Below, in pieces: positions 9,180 through 17,188 of a stretch of DNA of 23,173 nucleotides. Made by a program: the position numbers and the translations under genes. The notes under the pieces are model-generated. The model saw nothing but the letters and a program-made list of their open reading frames with translations, was not told the origin of the DNA and made no database searches. The DNA is from Parvularculaceae bacterium (GTDB taxonomy: Bacteria; Pseudomonadota; Alphaproteobacteria; Caulobacterales; Parvularculaceae), in contig SHAI01000007.1 in the NCBI GenBank assembly GCA_004213235.1, positions 1 to 23,173 of the forward strand. Reading direction: 5' to 3'. Position 1 is the first letter of the stretch. Each line of letters opens with the position of its first letter.

Positions 9180-11114
9180 TCAAAGGGATGGCTTGGGACC
9201 ATTGTCCGCTGAAAAGCCGAGCTCTCTTGCCAAAATGGGCGTTAAATTATTCTGGAAACGCAGGCTTGCAAATGACGCTGACAGGTTTTCATACTTGTTT
9301 GCAATGCTCCCCTCGCGGGCTTCGGCAAAATCTGCCTGCGCGTCCAGGAGTTCCAGGAGGGTGCGGCGGCCAGCCTCAAATTCTTTAGAGTAAAGTTCAA
9401 CAACGCGACGGCTTGAAACAACCTGCTCGTCAAAGATTTGGCGCTTATTATTGGTCGTCCGAAGGACAGTGATGATATTCGCTGCTTCCTGGCGAAGCTC
9501 ATTTCGGAGTTTGATAACCCTTTGCTGATTTTCCTTCTCCCGAGCACGCAACTGTTTTACGCGCGAGGACGTCGCGCCACCGTCATAAAGGTTCCAACGG
9601 GCGGTTAACATAGCGCGCCCTTCGGTGGACCCTTCCGTATTGCCCAGAACATTGTCTTGATAGCGACCGAAAAGTTCCAGGGTGAATTCCGGGAGGTTGG
9701 TGCGCCGTGCCGCTTTGATCTGGTGCTTGATCGAATTGCCATCCCGAACGAATGACTGAAGCTCGAAATTAGCCGTTAAAATATCATCTACGGTTTGGTC
9801 GTTCAGCACCAGAGCTTGAGAAACATCAATCGATGGTTCAGCGATCAAATCGGGCTGAAGGCCGGTAACCCGGCGAAAATCGTTGATTGCAGTCTCACGA
9901 AAATTCTCCGCATCAATCGACGCCGTCCGGGCGCGGTCAAGGCGTGTTTGAGCCCGCCGCAATGACGCTTCCGACGTGTTACCACCCTCATAATTGATTT
10001 CGACCAACCGGAATATATCTTCATGCTCTTTGACATTCGCCAGTGCATTTTCCAACTGCTCTGTTGCGCCTAACAGAATTAAATAGGTATTCACGGCACT
10101 GAATACGGTAGACTCAACTGTGTCATTATATGCCAGTTCGCTTGACTGATGCAGGGCACGGACACGTTTCAAGAGCTGTGCAGAACGGCCGAAGTCATAA
10201 AGCCTTTGGGTAAATCGAATCCCAGCTTCACGGCGCTTAACACCATTGGTGCCGCCTGCGTCTTCGATATAGTTGTTTTCAAGCCCGGTCGATGCATTCA
10301 GATCGACGGCTGGCAAGAACGGTGCTTTTGCGACGCGGATAGCATATCGTGCGTCTTCGGTTTGCCAGAGCGCAATGCCGATATCCGGATTATTCGTTAG
10401 TGTATATATTAATACCTCTTTCAACGTAAGGATGCCGCCTTCAGGATTCGGCGGATTGGCGAGTAGATCGCCGATATCAGCGTCTGGAAAGGTTGTTCCG
10501 ACCGAGCGCCGATTCAAGGCTCTTTCATATTGCGGGCTTCTTCCACCGGCCGTTAATGGACGGGATTTGTTCGTGGTACTCGGTTGAAGGCCATTATCAA
10601 GGTCAGCGTATACATCTTGTACGTCCGAGACGGATTCTAGCTGTACTGCCCCGGGCACTTCCAAACTGGAAACCATGGGAATCGTAATAGCGCGTGACTT
10701 AGGGGTAGGTGTGCCCGGCAGTGGCACCATATCTTTTGCAAGGTCAAATGTATTTAGAACGCCCGTTGCTAAGGAAACAAGAGGCAAACCTTCCGCGTCG
10801 AAACGGGAGGGCGCGATGGCTTGCCCGCCACTGGGCTGAGTGCCACCACTTGCTGAAACATTGCGCGCGACGTCAGCCCCTAATCGTTCTTGACGGGAAT
10901 CGGAATCCGAAAACGGGTCAGGTACAAAATCCTCAACCGGTATCGGTTTGCGAGAGAAAAATACACTGACGGTTGCTAAGGTGTCGAATGGGTCTGACTG
11001 GTCTTGCGCAAGCGCATAGGGCGCAAGCGTAATCACCCCCCCGAAGACGAGGCTTAAAATCGCTACATTGATGCGTTCCGCCGTATGCAGCTCAATGTTC
11101 GTGAAGTTTAACAC
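9180..11114 (-). CDS. TolC-family outer-membrane channel protein of type I secretion, with long N-terminal extension
   Basis: 644 residues from a GTG start; no ATG fits, since the next Met is residue 129, inside the extension and past the signal peptide. Residues about 14-37 form a signal peptide (cleavage near YALA-QDQ). Residues 38-225 are a Pro/Ser/Asp-rich segment of unknown function. From about 229 the two-fold repeated TolC/OEP helical domain starts (LKEVLIYTLTNNPDIGIA). It includes long amphipathic helices and, near the end, AGRRTLLELLDAQADF, which matches the GKRxLLDLLDAQ motif of T1SS TolC proteins. The product would form a trimeric beta-barrel and tunnel joining the HlyD/ABC complex to the outside. 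It lies 118 bp downstream of hlyD and 288 bp upstream of the RTX gene on the same strand. TolC-type proteins are usually about 420-500 residues, so the extra length comes mainly from the N-terminal extension. No clear Shine-Dalgarno precedes the GTG, so the exact start is the least certain point. Confidence 0.93.
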   Translation of the reverse strand: MLNFTNIELHTAERINVAILSLVFGGVITLAPYALAQDQSDPFDTLATVSVFFSRKPIPVEDFVPDPFSDSDSRQERLGADVARNVSASGGTQPSGGQAIAPSRFDAEGLPLVSLATGVLNTFDLAKDMVPLPGTPTPKSRAITIPMVSSLEVPGAVQLESVSDVQDVYADLDNGLQPSTTNKSRPLTAGGRSPQYERALNRRSVGTTFPDADIGDLLANPPNPEGGILTLKEVLIYTLTNNPDIGIALWQTEDARYAIRVAKAPFLPAVDLNASTGLENNYIEDAGGTNGVKRREAGIRFTQRLYDFGRSAQLLKRVRALHQSSELAYNDTVESTVFSAVNTYLILLGATEQLENALANVKEHEDIFRLVEINYEGGNTSEASLRRAQTRLDRARTASIDAENFRETAINDFRRVTGLQPDLIAEPSIDVSQALVLNDQTVDDILTANFELQSFVRDGNSIKHQIKAARRTNLPEFTLELFGRYQDNVLGNTEGSTEGRAMLTARWNLYDGGATSSRVKQLRAREKENQQRVIKLRNELRQEAANIITVLRTTNNKRQIFDEQVVSSRRVVELYSKEFEAGRRTLLELLDAQADFAEAREGSIANKYENLSASFASLRFQNNLTPILARELGFSADNGPKPSL

Positions 11115-11159
11115 TCGGTTATACAGACCTGGTTGGACATCTGGAAAGCCGGTCTATAG

Positions 11160-11180
11160 TTAACGCACATCGTTAATGTG
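11160..11180. promoter_or_regulatory. Nested palindromes upstream of the tolC-like gene
   Basis: TTAACG-CACAT-CGTTAA (11160-11176) is a perfect 6-bp dyad with a 5-nt centre. It overlaps a second dyad, CACAT-CGTTA-ATGTG (11166-11180). Both lie in the 118-bp gap between hlyD and the tolC-like gene, 46-66 bp upstream of the tolC start. The TTAA half-sites are 9 bp apart, not the 7 bp of the alphaproteobacterial CtrA site, so I do not call it CtrA. It is a candidate operator of unknown regulator. Confidence 0.35.
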
Positions 11181-11232
11181 AGGTTATCGACTAATTAGCA
11201 ATTCAAATTAAGGAGTAAAAAAAGGTTTAATA

Positions 11233-12531
11233 TCACTCTTTGAGTGCGTTGTTCTGGATATGGAGGATCGGTTTTAATAGGTAGTCGAGAATAGTCTGTT
11301 GACCTGTGATGATGTCGACATCCGCCTGCATACCAGGGACAACAGGTTTATCCCGGCCAAGTGATGCAACATCCGCTTCAATCCGAACACGGAAATAAAT
11401 ATTTCCATCGTCATCTTTCAGCGCATCTGGCGAAATCTCGGTTATTCGCCCGTCCAAGCCACCGTGAACAGCAAAATCATAGGCGCTAACCTTTACAACG
11501 GCGGGTAGGCCGGGCCAAATTTCAGCACGATCGCTCGGGGACAGTTTCGCCTCTATTTCAATCGGCGCATCATCCGCAACAATTTCGGCGATTGGCTGAC
11601 CAGGTTGTACAACCCCATTAACATTGTTTACGAAAATTTTATTGATCGTGCCCGCCATTGACGCGACGACGTCAAATCGTGACTTCCGGTCTCTTTTCGC
11701 TTCAATCGTTTCTTCAATTTGTGAGATTGTGAATTCAGCCTCAGTTAAAAGTCTTTCCGCTTCTGCCTGATAACTAGCGACAGCTTCACGGCGGCGACCG
11801 CGAACCTGCTCCAGGACCGATTCTGCCTGTGGTATTTGGAATTTCAGATCAGATATCTGTGTAATGACTTGTTGATAGAGGGTTTCATTCTGCAGGAGCT
11901 CGTTTCGCGCAACCGCTCCCGCTTTACTTAAACTGCGGAGGCTTTGCAGACGTTCCGCCATCAACGCTTTTTCACGTTGTTTATTGCTCAACCGTGATCG
12001 CTTTTCGGAAAGTTCAAATTCTTTCTGTGCAATCTGATCATCTATGATACTCAACGACTCGGTGAGCTCACCCTGACGGCGTTCAAAAAATCTAATTTGT
12101 TGGGAAACCTGCCCTGGAAACTCAGCGGCCAGGTCGGGGTCGAATTTAATTTTTTCTAAACCATTCGCTTCTGCATAAAGACGATCTCGCTTCAAGCGTT
12201 GAACATTCAAATCCAGGGACGCGGCGGATAGTTCAGCCTGTGCAAAGCTGTTTTCAATGCGAACAAGGGTTTGCCCCTTCTCCACTCGATCCCCTTCGGC
12301 GATCAGGATAGCGGTTATGATCCCTCCCTCAAAGTGCTGGACCAAATTATTACGCTGTTGGGTTACAACCCGTCCCCCACCGCGGGTGACACGGTCCAGC
12401 TTCGCAACCGATGCCCAAGAGATAAAAGCGACAAGCAAAACGAGGACAATTATCAGGAACTGCTTGGATGCACGGGTCCCGATCGCGGCAACTGGTGAGA
12501 TCAGGCCGTCTTCTTCTAGGGGTCCGCGCAT
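11233..12531 (-). CDS. HlyD-family periplasmic adaptor (membrane fusion protein) of type I secretion
   Basis: 432 residues from ATG at 12531. That start is preferred over a GTG five codons upstream because AGGTGGAG lies 9 nt before the ATG. Residues about 20-45 contain one membrane helix (FLIIVLVLLVAFISWASVAK). The first half of the lipoyl/barrel-sandwich domain follows (VQHFEGGIITAILIAEGDRVEKGQTLVRI). A long Gln/Glu/Arg-rich coiled-coil hairpin then spans roughly 90-265. The second lipoyl half (SMAGTINKIFVNNVNGVVQPGQPI) and a C-terminal beta-barrel domain ending KPVVPGMQADVDIITGQQTILDYLLKPI complete it. This is the standard HlyD/PrtE/LapC layout and a normal length. It bridges the inner-membrane ABC exporter and the outer-membrane channel. 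First gene of the minus-strand group hlyD-tolC-RTX, divergent from the ABC gene. Confidence 0.95.
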   Translation of the reverse strand: MRGPLEEDGLISPVAAIGTRASKQFLIIVLVLLVAFISWASVAKLDRVTRGGGRVVTQQRNNLVQHFEGGIITAILIAEGDRVEKGQTLVRIENSFAQAELSAASLDLNVQRLKRDRLYAEANGLEKIKFDPDLAAEFPGQVSQQIRFFERRQGELTESLSIIDDQIAQKEFELSEKRSRLSNKQREKALMAERLQSLRSLSKAGAVARNELLQNETLYQQVITQISDLKFQIPQAESVLEQVRGRRREAVASYQAEAERLLTEAEFTISQIEETIEAKRDRKSRFDVVASMAGTINKIFVNNVNGVVQPGQPIAEIVADDAPIEIEAKLSPSDRAEIWPGLPAVVKVSAYDFAVHGGLDGRITEISPDALKDDDGNIYFRVRIEADVASLGRDKPVVPGMQADVDIITGQQTILDYLLKPILHIQNNALKE

Positions 12532-12540
12532 AGTTAACAA

Positions 12541-12548
12541 CTCCACCT
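12541..12548 (-). promoter_or_regulatory. Ribosome binding site deciding the hlyD start
   Basis: On the minus strand this reads AGGTGGAG, a strong Shine-Dalgarno 9 nt before ATG 12531. It overlaps the alternative GTG codon at 12546-12544, which makes the GTG unlikely as the start. Confidence 0.6.
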
Positions 12549-12567
12549 AAGAGCCCGGTTTTGGAAA

Positions 12568-12587
12568 ATGCTTGTTTACGGAAGCAT
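12568..12587. promoter_or_regulatory. Dyad in the hlyD / ABC divergent promoter region
   Basis: ATGCTT-GTTTACGG-AAGCAT is a perfect 6-bp inverted repeat with an 8-nt centre. It lies near the middle of the 125-bp region between the two divergent starts. A single site here could co-regulate both transcription units of the secretion system. The repeat is seen; the regulator is unknown. Confidence 0.35.
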
Positions 12588-12656
12588 GATTAACCCTGCC
12601 TTACTGATTTAGACGCTATTGCATTGGGATTGTTCACACCGGGAAAGTCGAACACC

Positions 12657-14948
12657 ATGAAGTTAGTCGCAAATAAACAAGAAGCTCGACAGTCGACCGT
12701 AAAAACCGACGACAACACGGGTCGCGAGAAGAGGGCTCAACCGTCTCATCCAGGACTTCAGCCGCTTGCGATACCAGCAGCGATGAACCGGCTTGCGATT
12801 GCAAACGGGCTCGGTGTGTCGGCAAGTGACGATGCGCTGGTAAATGATTTTGGTAACCAGCCTAAGCGGGAATCGATCGCCATCCTTGCCGAAGAACTTG
12901 GCGCCGACTTCAAACCATTACGCACCGACATCAAAAAACTCACGATTGACGACTTTCCCCTTATCGCCATCACGCCCTCAGGTGGTGCCATCGTCATGCA
13001 TGTGCTGTCCGAGGACAAGAACAGAATTTTAATCGAGGACGCCGCAGGCAAGAGAGATAGCTCTATCTCGTCACTTGAACCAAACATGGCGGGTATATTC
13101 CTGAAGTTTTCCTTTACCAAGGCATCTGCGTCTCGACTTTCACAAAGTGACGCTTCGAGTTCTTCATCGCAGACGGAAACAACACCTGCGCGAGACATGT
13201 TCGCCACTGGCATTCTAACGGGCCTTGTTCGGCTCGTCCTGCGTCAACATAAATGGCAATTCGGGCAGCTTCTTACCGCCTCCTTGATAATCAATATGTT
13301 CATGATTGCTTTGCCGCTTTACATAATGTCGGTGTATGATCGGGTCATTCCACATACTGCATTTGAGAGCTTGATAGCGCTAACAGTTGGTATCGGAATT
13401 ATCTTCACTGCCGATTTGGGCCTTCGTTGGACGCGTTTGAAGTTCAGCGATTCCATCGGTCTTCAGATTTCCCGAACTCTTCAAGTAAGCCTTTACCGTC
13501 GTCTCCTGTTCATGCCGATAACACAGCGACCTCAGTCGTCAACGGCAATCACCAATATTCAATCCGAACTCGATACCCTCTGCCTGATAACACCTGAGTT
13601 CATGGTATCGGTTATCGCGGACACCTTCCTCGCCTTGCTCGTTATACTTGTTATTTTCTCAATTGGCGGGGCCGTCGCCATAGCACCAATTACCGGTATT
13701 ATCGCTGTTGCCGTCAGCGTTTTTGCTGGCTCCTGGAGCGCCCGAATTCACGCAAGACAAGCCACAAGTTTGCGAGCCGCTAAGGGAGCCCAGTTCGCTG
13801 AAACACTGGGCGCGCTTACAATTGTGAAAGCAAGCGGTGCGGAGCATAAGCTCTTATCGAAATTTGAGACGCTCGCTAATATCGGCGGGCTAAAAAGTCA
13901 CCTTGCCCGCCAACGCGGGCGTTTCGCAGGCCAGACTGCGAATGTCCTTGTACAAATGACTGTCGTTGCGACACTTTGCCTTGGCGTTATGCGAATTGAC
14001 GCAGGCGTCATGTCAATTGGCGCTTTGGCGGCAACGACGATTCTTGTTGGCCGCGCTGTCATGCCAGTCAGCCAACTTGTCGATCAATTCTGCCGTATCT
14101 GGACACTAAAAGAAGTGTTGCGGGGCGCTTTTTCACTCGTAGAAGAAGGTGAAGAAGCCGGCGGCGAACGGGATGGCGCTGAGTCCCGGCCTTTTTCAGG
14201 TGCGATGCGCCTGCGCAATGTAAGTTATTACCATGAATCAACGGAAGTAACGGCGTTGAAAAACATCAATGTCGAATTTCGCCCTGGCGAAAAGGTCGGT
14301 CTGATCGGGCGCAATGGTGGCGGCAAAACAACACTGCTTCACCTATTACCGAAGCTCTATACACCAACACAGGGTGCCATCTTGATAGACGGATTTGACT
14401 CGCGCCAATACTCAGTACGACGATTAAGGCAAGAAATAGGTTTCATGCCGCAGGAAACTGTTCTGTTTAATGCGTCGCTCAAAGACAATATATGTCTAGG
14501 CGCGAATGATGTAACGGAAGCGGAATTTTTGAATGCAGTGAAAATTTCTGGCGTGTTTAAATTCGCCCAAACCCATCCTCAGGGATATTCCATGCAGGTT
14601 GGTCCGCGTGGCGAATTCCTTTCCGGTGGCGAACGTCAGGCCGTCGGCCTCGCTCGAACCCTTCTGCGAGACAAGAAAGTTTTATTACTCGATGAACCGA
14701 CATCAATGATGGATCATACGACGGAGGCGCATGTCATTGAACATTTGCAGGCGCACGCTGAGGATCGCACTCTTATCATTAGCACACATCGCTTGCGGTT
14801 ATTGGATTTGGTCGATCGCGTCATCCTGCTTGAGGACGGTGTTATCATCGCGGACGGGCCAAAAGCCGCTATATTGGCGAAATTAAACGCGAACACATCT
14901 GCGAACAACGTGATACGGCAGGCAGGGTACGCAGCAAAAAGCGCGTAG
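12657..14948 (+). CDS. Type I secretion ABC transporter (permease/ATPase) with cysteine-free C39-like domain
   Basis: 763 residues from ATG 12657. A TTG start 33 bp upstream is possible but has no ribosome site. Residues about 30-150 match the layout of a C39-peptidase-like domain (PLAIPAAMNRLAIANGLG...), but there is no Cys in it, so it cannot be an active thiol protease. It is probably a substrate-docking domain, as in HlyB and LapB. A membrane domain of about six helices follows (LPLYIMSVYDRVIPHTAFESL is the typical T1SS start). The ATPase has Walker A GRNGGGKTT (K557), signature LSGGERQ (655-661), Walker B VLLLDE (675-680), D-loop MMD and switch His711. All catalytic residues are present. 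It energises export of the RTX protein encoded on the other strand. Substrate assignment rests on neighbourhood and on the shared intergenic region with hlyD. Confidence 0.95.
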   Translation: MKLVANKQEARQSTVKTDDNTGREKRAQPSHPGLQPLAIPAAMNRLAIANGLGVSASDDALVNDFGNQPKRESIAILAEELGADFKPLRTDIKKLTIDDFPLIAITPSGGAIVMHVLSEDKNRILIEDAAGKRDSSISSLEPNMAGIFLKFSFTKASASRLSQSDASSSSSQTETTPARDMFATGILTGLVRLVLRQHKWQFGQLLTASLIINMFMIALPLYIMSVYDRVIPHTAFESLIALTVGIGIIFTADLGLRWTRLKFSDSIGLQISRTLQVSLYRRLLFMPITQRPQSSTAITNIQSELDTLCLITPEFMVSVIADTFLALLVILVIFSIGGAVAIAPITGIIAVAVSVFAGSWSARIHARQATSLRAAKGAQFAETLGALTIVKASGAEHKLLSKFETLANIGGLKSHLARQRGRFAGQTANVLVQMTVVATLCLGVMRIDAGVMSIGALAATTILVGRAVMPVSQLVDQFCRIWTLKEVLRGAFSLVEEGEEAGGERDGAESRPFSGAMRLRNVSYYHESTEVTALKNINVEFRPGEKVGLIGRNGGGKTTLLHLLPKLYTPTQGAILIDGFDSRQYSVRRLRQEIGFMPQETVLFNASLKDNICLGANDVTEAEFLNAVKISGVFKFAQTHPQGYSMQVGPRGEFLSGGERQAVGLARTLLRDKKVLLLDEPTSMMDHTTEAHVIEHLQAHAEDRTLIISTHRLRLLDLVDRVILLEDGVIIADGPKAAILAKLNANTSANNVIRQAGYAAKSA

Positions 14949-14991
14949 GCGCAAATGTCATCCGTTACAATTATGCCGACGTAGAAAGTCT

Positions 14992-15666
14992 ATGAAAAAA
15001 TCGGCACTCATCATTGGTGACAGTGGCGGCCTGGGAGCCGCGCTGGGTTTGTCTGTGGGCTCTAGACCGGAATGGCACGTTGACGGGTTAAGCCGCTCCC
15101 GCGATGGATTGGATTTGTGCGACGAGACGGCGCTGGCCGAAGCGGCAGATGCGCGCGCGGGCGTTGAATATGACCTGATTTTTATCGCAACCGGTATTCT
15201 TGGAACAGCCGCTTTTGATCCGGAGAAATCATTCAAACAACTGTCCGCTTCGGCGATGAGGGACGTCTTCGCAGCGAATACAATCGGTCCGGCTCTGGCG
15301 ATAAAGCACTTTGCGCCGCTTCTGGCCCGAGATCGGCGCAGCGTTTTTACCGCCTTATCTGCACGTGTCGGATCGATTGGGGACAATCGGCTTGGGGGCT
15401 GGATGAGTTATCGCGCATCAAAATCAGCGCTCAATCAGATAATGCATTGTGCAGCCATTGAGTTTGCGCGATCTAGAAAGCATGCAATTTTCGCGTGTCT
15501 CCATCCGGGTACGGTAGAAACATCGCTGAGCCAGAAATATGCACGCGGGCGGTTTACCGCCAGTCCGATGGATGCGGCGCAGTCCCTCTTGACGGTTTGC
15601 GAAAATCTATCGCCGTGTGACAATGGTGGTTTTTTCGATTACACAGGCGCGCCGATACCCTGGTGA
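14992..15666 (+). CDS. Short-chain dehydrogenase/reductase, C-factor (CsgA)-like
   Basis: 224 residues. The Rossmann nucleotide-binding motif is GDSGGLG at 9-15, close to the GxSGGIG form of C-factor-type SDRs. The structural Asn is N96 in AANTIGP, and the catalytic triad is S123, Y140 and K144 (YRASK). The sequence ends with GGFFDYTGAPIPW, the typical tail of this subgroup. Length is normal. A cytoplasmic NAD(P)-dependent oxidoreductase is expected; the substrate cannot be read from the sequence. It starts 43 bp after the ABC transporter gene in the same direction, so it may be co-transcribed, but nothing links it functionally to secretion. It ends 20 bp from the convergent response-regulator gene. 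The ribosome site is weak (AGAAAG). Confidence 0.88.
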   Translation: MKKSALIIGDSGGLGAALGLSVGSRPEWHVDGLSRSRDGLDLCDETALAEAADARAGVEYDLIFIATGILGTAAFDPEKSFKQLSASAMRDVFAANTIGPALAIKHFAPLLARDRRSVFTALSARVGSIGDNRLGGWMSYRASKSALNQIMHCAAIEFARSRKHAIFACLHPGTVETSLSQKYARGRFTASPMDAAQSLLTVCENLSPCDNGGFFDYTGAPIPW

Positions 15667-15686
15667 ACAAGGCGGTGGTAAGGCTT

Positions 15687-16376
15687 CTATATATTTAGTC
15701 GGTATCCACCATTTTCGGTCAAAATGATCGCGGCATTGCTCGGATCGGGTTCGATTTTCTGGCGCAAACGGTAAACGTGAGTTTCCAGCGTGTGGGTCGT
15801 TACGCCAGCATTATAACCCCACACCTCGTCCAGCAGGACGTTACGGGACACAGCTTCCGGGGCGGCGTGATACAGAAACTTTAGAATGAAAGTTTCCTTT
15901 TCGGTTAAGCGAATTTTCCGATCATCAGCGCAGACGAGTAGTTTTAGCGCCGGGCGAAACTCAAAGGGCCCGACGGTAAAAGCAGTACCCTCGCTGTGTT
16001 CATGGCTGAGAAGATGTGCGCGCACACACGCGAGCAAGGAGGCGATTTTAAATGGCTTTGCGATGTATTCATTCGCGCCATGGTGTAAACCAAGAGCGTC
16101 ATCCGCATTGGTTTTTGCATCGGTAAACATGATAATCGGTGATGTTAAACCGTTTTCACGCATCGACTGACACACTTGGCGACCATCCATATCCGGCAGT
16201 CTCATATCAAGTAAAACGAGGTCTATATCGTTTTCTTCGCGAACAGCGGTAATAGCGCCCTGCCCACTGGAAAATGGTCGAACGTTGAATTCACCCGGAG
16301 CACCGAAATGCTCCAGCAAGGTGTCGCGCAAGAGGTCGTCTTCATCAACAAGAAGAATGCCTTTAGGCTTGGACAT
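15687..16376 (-). CDS. OmpR/PhoB-family response regulator
   Basis: 229 residues from ATG 16376, which has GGGGAA 7 nt upstream. An in-frame ATG 51 bp further upstream lacks a ribosome site and adds residues not expected in the family. The receiver domain (about 1-120) has the acidic pocket D11/E12/D13, phospho-acceptor D57 (LVLLDMRLPD), T85 and K107 (AKPFK). The C-terminal winged helix (about 130-229) has LTEKETFILKFL, LLDEVWGY and the recognition helix THTLETHVYRLRQKI, ending ENGGYRLNI. It would be a phosphorylation-dependent DNA-binding transcription regulator in the cytoplasm. No histidine kinase gene is adjacent within the window, so the partner is elsewhere or it is an orphan. It lies 101 bp downstream of the yggS-like gene on the same strand and could share its transcript. 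Confidence 0.93.
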   Translation of the reverse strand: MSKPKGILLVDEDDLLRDTLLEHFGAPGEFNVRPFSSGQGAITAVREENDIDLVLLDMRLPDMDGRQVCQSMRENGLTSPIIMFTDAKTNADDALGLHHGANEYIAKPFKIASLLACVRAHLLSHEHSEGTAFTVGPFEFRPALKLLVCADDRKIRLTEKETFILKFLYHAAPEAVSRNVLLDEVWGYNAGVTTHTLETHVYRLRQKIEPDPSNAAIILTENGGYRLNI

Positions 16377-16477
16377 ATCTTTATTCCCCGAGCCAAAAAC
16401 CCTTCTTATGGTAGGAGCTTTCTGCATTGAATAAAACCGAAAACCACAGGGGGTGCCTGCTGCAAGGGTTGACCCGA

Positions 16478-17182
16478 TCAGGCTTGGCGCGGCCCGAAAA
16501 TGCCTGTTCCAACGCGAACGTGCGTCGCCCCCAGCTGTGCCGCGATTTGATAGTCAGCACTCATCCCCATGCTGACTTTATTAAGGTTCAATCTATCTGC
16601 CATCTTCTTTAGGAGAGCGAAATGAGGTGCCGGCGGCTCTGAGACCGGTGGGATGCACATAAGGCCCTCAATGGTTAATCCATATTGAGTTCGGCATTCG
16701 TGGACGAACCCTTCAACGTCCGAAGGGATAATGCCCGCCTTTTGCGGTTCTTCACCCGTATTCACCTGGACGAGGAGCGCAGGATTTCGCGCCTGGCGGC
16801 GGATCTCCTCGGCGAGAATGCGTGCGATTTTCGGTCGATCAACCGTTTCAATGACATCGAATAACGCGACGGCGGCCGCTGCTTTATTGGACTGAAGCGG
16901 TCCAATTAAATGCAATACCACATCTGGTGCGCGGGATTTTAAGGATGGCCATTTTGTCTGCGCTTCCTGGACGCGGTTTTCGCCGAAACAGCGGTGACCT
17001 GCGTCTAAAGCTTTTTGAATGAGCGCCGCTGGTTGTTTTTTGGAGACGGCAACGATCTCCACAGCCTGTTGTGGCGTACCTCTTTCCGCCAGTGCCGCCT
17101 TGATCTCCGCCGCACACTGCTGGAGATTTATGCTGGGACTTATATCGTGAAGGTGACTGTCTTGGACCATGGTAGACTTCAT
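16478..17182 (-). CDS. yggS: YggS/PLPBP-family pyridoxal-phosphate homeostasis protein
   Basis: 234 residues, the family's usual length. The N-terminal strand VAVSKKQP carries the PLP-binding lysine (K48, in the VSK motif), followed by FGENRVQEA, HLIGPLQSNK and the C-terminal phosphate-binding MGMSADYQIAAQLGATHVRVGTGIFG. All are diagnostic for the single-domain alanine-racemase-like PLP carrier family. It has no known catalytic reaction and buffers PLP and amino/keto-acid balance. Its start is uncertain between ATG 17182 and ATG 17170; neither has a good ribosome site. The 5' end nearly abuts the divergent ThiE-like gene, so the promoter of one must lie inside the other. Confidence 0.93.
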   Translation of the reverse strand: MKSTMVQDSHLHDISPSINLQQCAAEIKAALAERGTPQQAVEIVAVSKKQPAALIQKALDAGHRCFGENRVQEAQTKWPSLKSRAPDVVLHLIGPLQSNKAAAAVALFDVIETVDRPKIARILAEEIRRQARNPALLVQVNTGEEPQKAGIIPSDVEGFVHECRTQYGLTIEGLMCIPPVSEPPAPHFALLKKMADRLNLNKVSMGMSADYQIAAQLGATHVRVGTGIFGPRQA

Positions 17183-17188
17183 TTGCGC

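Noticed and set aside
11160..11176. CtrA binding site
   Set aside because: The TTAA half-sites are separated by 9 bp rather than the 7 bp of the canonical motif.
11234..11246. CACTC-TTT-GAGTG hairpin at the hlyD stop, with a T7 run on the minus strand downstream
   Set aside because: The stem is only 5 bp and the T run starts about 10 nt after it, too far for a standard terminator. It may weakly attenuate at most.
12624..12656. TTG start giving an 11-residue longer ABC transporter
   Set aside because: There is no ribosome site before the TTG, and the added residues are not expected in the family; ATG 12657 is preferred, though the evidence is modest.
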